DNA of 9,735 nt from CAZNUM01 sp964539305 (GTDB taxonomy: Bacteria > Fidelibacterota > Marinisomatia > Marinisomatales > TCS55): assembly GCA_964539305.1 (NCBI GenBank), contig CAZIIM010000042.1, positions 1-9,735 of the forward strand. The letters are read 5' to 3'. Position numbers and translations under genes: made by a program. The notes under the pieces are model-generated. The model was not told where the DNA came from. It did not search any database and was given only the letters and a program-made list of their open reading frames with translations. This document shows, one piece after another, positions 6,258 to 9,735 of the stretch. The stretch's first letter is position 1, and each line of letters begins with the position of its first letter.

Positions 6258-7616
6258 ATGAAACCCAGATTAAATCGATTTCTCTTTTTTGCCCTGTTAT
6301 TCAATGTAATCATCCCCGCCTTCGGTGCCAGTCAGATCCATTCTAAAGTCCTGGATAACGGCCTGGAAGTGATTGTCATCGAAAACCACATAGTGCCCCT
6401 GGTCACCATCGAAATCGCCGTTAAAAATGGTAGTTTTGTGGAAACACCGGAGTACGACGGGTTGGCTCATTTATATGAACACATGTTCTTCAAGGCTAAT
6501 GAAAAAATCCCTAGTCAGGAAGCTTATCTCGAACGTACCCGGGAATTGGGGATGTCCTGGAACGGGACCACCACCGAAGAACGGGTGAATTATTTCTTCA
6601 CCCTACCGGTAGACAGTATTGAAGCAGGGATGGAGTTCATGAAAAATGCCATTCGTTTTCCCCTGTTTCTGGAAGACGAACTGGAACGGGAGCGACCGGT
6701 GGTCATTGGCGAGTATGACCGGAATGAATCTAATCCCTATTTCTACTTGTTTAAGGAAGTGGGGAAAAAATTGTGGTATAAGTACTGGAGCCGGAAAAAC
6801 GTCATTGGCAACCGTGAAGTGATTCTGACAGCGACGCGGGAGAAAATGCAAACCCTGAAAGATCGCTATTATATCCCCAATAATTCTGCGCTGCTCATTG
6901 CCGGTGATGTGATGCCTGAACGGGGATTTGAACTGGCAGAACGATACCTGGGAGACTGGCCCAGGGGAGCGGATCCTCAAAAGGAATTCCCCATCCCGGA
7001 ACATCCGCCCTTAAAAAAATCCACCGTTGTGGTGGTAAAAAAACCGGTGAATGTGGCCATCATTCAATTTGCCTGGCATGGCCCTAAGGCACGGGAAGAT
7101 GTGGAGAGTACCTTTGCAGCCGATGTTCTATCTTACATCCTGGCCCAGAAGAATTCCCAGTTTCAGAAAAATCTGGTGGATTCGGGGATTGCCCTCAGTG
7201 CCTCGCTTAGTTATTACACTTTGAATCACACGGGGCCGATTACTGCCACCGTGGTCACAACGCCGGACAAGGTTTTACAGGCCCGGGATGCCTTGTGGGA
7301 GGAATTGAAAAAATTAACAGAGCCGGATTATTACAGCGACGAACAACTGGCCACTTCCAAGACCAAACTGGAAGTGCAGGAAATTTATGGACGGGAAAAA
7401 CCATCGAGCTATGTCCATACCGTTTCTTTCTGGTGGGCGGTCACCGGCCTGGATTATTATGAACAATACATCCCGAACCTGCGGAAGATTACCCGGCAGG
7501 ATATTAATCGTTATGTAAACCGCTACCTGGTGGATAAACCCTTCGTGATGGGAGTGATTCTATCGGAGGAGGCCTTCGATCAGTTGAACGTTAAGGAGGA
7601 GGAGTTACTGCCATGA
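6258..7616 (+). CDS. Secreted M16 family zinc peptidase, catalytic subunit
   Basis: A 452-residue peptidase of the M16 (pitrilysin/PqqL-like, M16B size) family, which cleaves peptides inside a closed chamber. An N-terminal signal peptide (basic MKPRLNR, hydrophobic core, AFGA before about residue 25) sends it to the periplasm. The zinc site is intact: HLYEH (H71, E74 catalytic, H75), with the third ligand E152 in VIGEYDRNESNP, 77 residues after the second His as expected. The C-terminal half has the second M16 fold but lacks the Arg/Tyr pair found in inactive partners (LVDSGIALS stands there, 306-314). Start ATG 6258 has a strong GGAGGT (6247-6252) 5 nt upstream. The next gene overlaps it by 4 bp (ATGA) and supplies the complementary subunit. 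Natural substrate unknown; family members degrade imported or misfolded peptides or process small peptides. Confidence 0.93.
   Translation: MKPRLNRFLFFALLFNVIIPAFGASQIHSKVLDNGLEVIVIENHIVPLVTIEIAVKNGSFVETPEYDGLAHLYEHMFFKANEKIPSQEAYLERTRELGMSWNGTTTEERVNYFFTLPVDSIEAGMEFMKNAIRFPLFLEDELERERPVVIGEYDRNESNPYFYLFKEVGKKLWYKYWSRKNVIGNREVILTATREKMQTLKDRYYIPNNSALLIAGDVMPERGFELAERYLGDWPRGADPQKEFPIPEHPPLKKSTVVVVKKPVNVAIIQFAWHGPKAREDVESTFAADVLSYILAQKNSQFQKNLVDSGIALSASLSYYTLNHTGPITATVVTTPDKVLQARDALWEELKKLTEPDYYSDEQLATSKTKLEVQEIYGREKPSSYVHTVSFWWAVTGLDYYEQYIPNLRKITRQDINRYVNRYLVDKPFVMGVILSEEAFDQLNVKEEELLP
7593..7615 (+). promoter_or_regulatory. Strong ribosome-binding site and ATGA overlap joining the two M16 genes
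   Basis: A purine run, AAGGAGGAGGAG (7593-7604), precedes ATG 7613 by 8 nt, while the upstream gene stops at TGA 7614-7616. The strong site inside the end of the first gene and the ATGA overlap suggest matched synthesis of the two subunits. Confidence 0.8.
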
Positions 7617-8926
7617 AGCTGAAATTATCTGCCGCATTATTTTTAACGTTCTTTATCACTTCCGGTTGTGAACAACAGCAACCGGTCTCAGCCCACGTTT
7701 ATCGGGTCAATGGTTTGGAAGTGATTGTAAAGACGATTCCTGAAACAGATGTGATCTCCGCCGGATTTTACCTGCGGGGCGGTGTTGCAGCCACACCCAA
7801 GAATAATGCGGGTATCGAACAGTTGATCCTGAGTGTTGCCCCTAAAGGGACCGAATCCTATGATAAGGAAACCCTTCAGCAGTTGCTGGAGAGTATGGGT
7901 TCTGAAATCCAGGGTTCCGCTTCCCGGGACTATTCGGTCCTCAGCCTGCGGTGTTTGGCGGACAAGTTTGATGATACCTGGAAAATATATCAGGACGTTA
8001 TTTTACACCCGGTTTTTGATTCCAGTGAAGTGGAACTGGCCCGAACGGCGCTTTTAACCAGTATCAAATCGGAGGAGGACAACCCTGATAGCTATCTCCA
8101 GAAACTGGCTCGGGAATTTTACTATGAAGGACATCCTTATGAGCAGTCACCCAATGGTACTGTTTCTACGGTGAGCCGGTTTACCCACGATGATTTAATC
8201 CAGTACCATAAGGACCAGTTTACCAAATCCAGGGCACTGCTGGTGATTGTGGGACCCGTGGATAAACAGGACATACTGAAGCGGGTCCGGTCCCTGGCCT
8301 CCGGTTTGCCCCGGGGCCACAAGGAAGATTATTCCCTCCCTGAACCCTGGGTAAAATCCAGTCCTGGTATGCGGATTGTGGAAAGTAACATGCCCATGCC
8401 CACCAACTATATCATGGGCGAAACTTCCGCTCCTTCTACCATTTCCGATGATTATTATCCCTTCCTGTTGGCAACCCGGAAACTCCAGACCCGGGTCTGG
8501 GAGGAAGTACGGACAAAGCGGAACCTCTCCTATGCTCCCAGCGCAGGGTATCGACCCGCCCGGAACAGCACCAGTTATTTATACGTTACGACAACCCAGC
8601 CGGACACGGCTATCAAGGTTATGTTCGCCGAAGTGGACCGTCTAAAGACCCAGCCGCTTACGGAAAAAGAACTGCACGATCTGCGCATGATGTACCTCAC
8701 CCGCTTTTATCTGACCGAGGAAACGGTGGCTGCCCAAAGATCCATGCTGGCCGATTATGAACTGGTGGGCCGGGGAATAAAGGAAGCGGACCGGTTCCTG
8801 GAAAAGATCAACGCCGTCACGGCCGAAGATATCCAACGGGTGGCTAAAACATACCTGAAGAATTACCAGTTCACGTACTTGGGGGATCCCAAACAAGTGG
8901 ATGAGGAAGTGTTTCTGGCATATTAA
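7613..8926 (+). CDS. M16 family non-catalytic partner subunit, predicted lipoprotein
   Basis: A 437-residue M16 homologue that has lost the zinc site: aligning on the conserved KGTESY (78-83), the HxxEH positions hold Q70, L73 and S74. It keeps the Arg/Tyr pair of partner subunits (R300 and Y307 in VRTKRNLSY), which in M16B heterodimers contact the substrate for the catalytic subunit. The N-terminus is a lipoprotein signal: MKLKLSAALFLTFFITSGC with C19 as the lipidated residue (Thr at -3 is acceptable but not the most common). There is no Asp after the Cys, so outer-membrane sorting is possible. With the preceding gene it should form one protease, tethered to a membrane through this subunit. 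The complementary loss of features in the two genes strongly supports a heterodimer. The stop TAA (8924-8926) is followed by a 165-bp spacer. Confidence 0.92.
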   Translation: MKLKLSAALFLTFFITSGCEQQQPVSAHVYRVNGLEVIVKTIPETDVISAGFYLRGGVAATPKNNAGIEQLILSVAPKGTESYDKETLQQLLESMGSEIQGSASRDYSVLSLRCLADKFDDTWKIYQDVILHPVFDSSEVELARTALLTSIKSEEDNPDSYLQKLAREFYYEGHPYEQSPNGTVSTVSRFTHDDLIQYHKDQFTKSRALLVIVGPVDKQDILKRVRSLASGLPRGHKEDYSLPEPWVKSSPGMRIVESNMPMPTNYIMGETSAPSTISDDYYPFLLATRKLQTRVWEEVRTKRNLSYAPSAGYRPARNSTSYLYVTTTQPDTAIKVMFAEVDRLKTQPLTEKELHDLRMMYLTRFYLTEETVAAQRSMLADYELVGRGIKEADRFLEKINAVTAEDIQRVAKTYLKNYQFTYLGDPKQVDEEVFLAY

Positions 8927-8978
8927 TTCCCGCTGACAAGAACTTACCCGGTTCTAGAGATGGTCCCAAACGGGAATT
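8925..8978 (+). repeat. Inverted repeat at the end of the M16 operon
   Basis: AATTCCCG (8925-8932, overlapping the stop codon) and CGGGAATT (8971-8978) are perfect 8-bp reverse complements 38 nt apart. Inside them AGAAC (8939-8943) and GTTCT (8951-8955) form a second small hairpin. No T tract follows, so a rho-independent terminator is unlikely; an mRNA 3'-end stabilising structure or chance are alternatives. Confidence 0.3.
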
Positions 8979-9012
8979 GAAAGTGGGTACTCTGTCCGGT
9001 AGCGGTTTGATC

Positions 9013-9025
9013 TGGAACGATTCCA
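9013..9025. repeat. Small palindrome upstream of the glutamate-synthase-like gene
   Basis: TGGAA-CGA-TTCCA is a perfect 5-bp inverted repeat about 65 bp before the next ATG, followed by a GC-rich stretch with several CCGG copies (9028-9046, 9057-9060). It could be an operator half-site pair. No convincing -35/-10 pair was found in this spacer. Confidence 0.2.
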
Positions 9026-9091
9026 ATCCGGCCCGGCCGGTTCGGGTTACATTCCACCGGCAACTTCAATTGTCTTGAAAAGGGAAAGTCC

Positions 9092-9735
9092 ATGCGTAAA
9101 AGATTTGTGCTTATTTCCATTGCCGTCATCGTGCTGATTGCGGCCATCGCTTCTATCTGGCCCCAGGTGCTCTGGAGTCTGGTGGTAGTGGGACCTCTCA
9201 TTGCTCTGGGGATCCATGATATGCTTCAAAAGGAGCACACCATCAAACGCAACTTCCCCCTGCTGGGCTGGGGGCGCTACATCATGGAATCGCTTCGGCC
9301 GAAAGTGTACCAGTATTTTGTGGAATCGGATGTGGATGGACGCCCGATTAACAGGATCTTCCGCTCCCTGGTGTACCAGCGAGCCAAGGGGGACTTGGAT
9401 ACGGCACCCTTTGGCACTCAGATGGATGTTTACCGGATCGGTTATGAATGGATGGCCCATTCCCTGAATGCCATCAACTATAAAACCTGCAACCCGGACC
9501 TGCGGGTAACGGTCGGTACAACCCAATGCAGCCAACCGTATTCTGCCAGCGTCTTGAATATATCCGCTATGAGTTTTGGGGCCCTGAGTAAAAATGCGGT
9601 TCTGGCCCTGAATATGGGTGCCCGCCAGGGAGGATTTGCCCACAATACCGGTGAAGGGGGATTGAGCCCCTATCACCTGGAAGGGGGAGGCGATCTCATC
9701 TGGCAGATCGGGACCGGTTATTTTGGCTGTCGGGA
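9092..9735 (+). CDS. Membrane-anchored FMN-binding glutamate-synthase-like protein (3' end outside window)
   Basis: The first 214 residues of a protein of the FMN-binding glutamate synthase family, which shares the central FMN and synthase domain of the large glutamate synthase subunit but lacks the amidotransferase domain. Two hydrophobic segments at about 4-22 and 25-43 predict a membrane anchor, followed by family-typical stretches: RNFPLLGWGRYIMES, YFVESD, LVYQRAKGDLDTAPFGTQ, TQCSQPYSASV, the FMN-region motif NISAMSFGALS (156-166), and HNTGEGGLSPYH (184-195). The frame is open to the window edge. ATG 9092 has AGGGAAAG at 9081-9088, 3 nt upstream (AGGG 7 nt upstream). Members of this family are often of unproven reaction; glutamate synthesis should not be assumed without the rest of the sequence and partner subunits. 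It is 165 bp after the M16 pair and probably a separate unit. Confidence 0.9.
   Translation, partial: MRKRFVLISIAVIVLIAAIASIWPQVLWSLVVVGPLIALGIHDMLQKEHTIKRNFPLLGWGRYIMESLRPKVYQYFVESDVDGRPINRIFRSLVYQRAKGDLDTAPFGTQMDVYRIGYEWMAHSLNAINYKTCNPDLRVTVGTTQCSQPYSASVLNISAMSFGALSKNAVLALNMGARQGGFAHNTGEGGLSPYHLEGGGDLIWQIGTGYFGCR

Noticed and set aside
9047..9676. Long open frame of 209 codons on the minus strand
   Set aside because: It lies antisense to the well-supported glutamate-synthase-like gene, resembles no family, and is rich in residues expected from reverse-reading that gene.
9092..9735. Large subunit of glutamate synthase (gltB)
   Set aside because: The N-terminus has membrane helices and no glutamine amidotransferase domain with its N-terminal Cys; it fits the shorter FMN-binding glutamate synthase family.

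Overview
The window reads as chromosomal DNA from a Gram-negative bacterium, probably uncultured and assembled from a metagenome. The evidence is a lipoprotein signal on one secreted peptidase subunit, moderate GC, dense same-strand gene packing, and two identical 100-N scaffold gaps. Protein style (paired M16 proteases, long dCache/PAS histidine kinases) would suit an FCB-like lineage such as Calditrichota, but this is a weak inference. No rRNA, tRNA, CRISPR array, insertion sequence or integrase was seen. All supported genes are on the + strand.

Layout. (1) 1-3200 is a signalling cluster: the C-terminal part of a PAS-domain protein, a membrane histidine kinase (dCache, HAMP, two PAS, HisKA, HATPase; interrupted by a gap) and a stand-alone receiver protein, each separated by only 16 bp. 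(2) 3201-3321 is a short spacer with two adjacent hairpin or palindrome elements. (3) 3322-6047 is a two-gene thiol-redox operon with a 3-bp junction. It encodes a TVP38/TMEM64 membrane domain fused to a flavoprotein disulfide reductase (interrupted by the second gap), then a peroxiredoxin-like/glutaredoxin fusion with an internal ribosome-binding site and ATG ahead of the glutaredoxin part. (4) 6048-6257 is a structured spacer with a possible 46-codon upstream ORF. (5) 6258-8926 is a zinc peptidase pair of family M16: a secreted catalytic subunit and a lipoprotein partner without the zinc motif, overlapping by 4 bp. (6) 8927-9091 is a spacer with inverted repeats. (7) 9092 to the end is the start of a membrane-anchored, FMN-binding glutamate-synthase-like protein that runs off the window.

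How they may work together. The kinase probably phosphorylates the adjacent receiver, either directly or in a relay with the upstream PAS protein. The flavoprotein probably feeds electrons from NAD(P)H to a thiol or disulfide partner, and the peroxiredoxin-glutaredoxin fusion encoded next to it is the obvious candidate. The M16 pair should form one envelope protease. Both N gaps are certainly mis-sized: the reading frames of the two interrupted genes join only if the true gap lengths differ from 100, and family comparison puts roughly 300 nt and 350-390 nt there. The clearest items to follow up are the redox operon, the internal glutaredoxin start, and the leader of the M16 operon.
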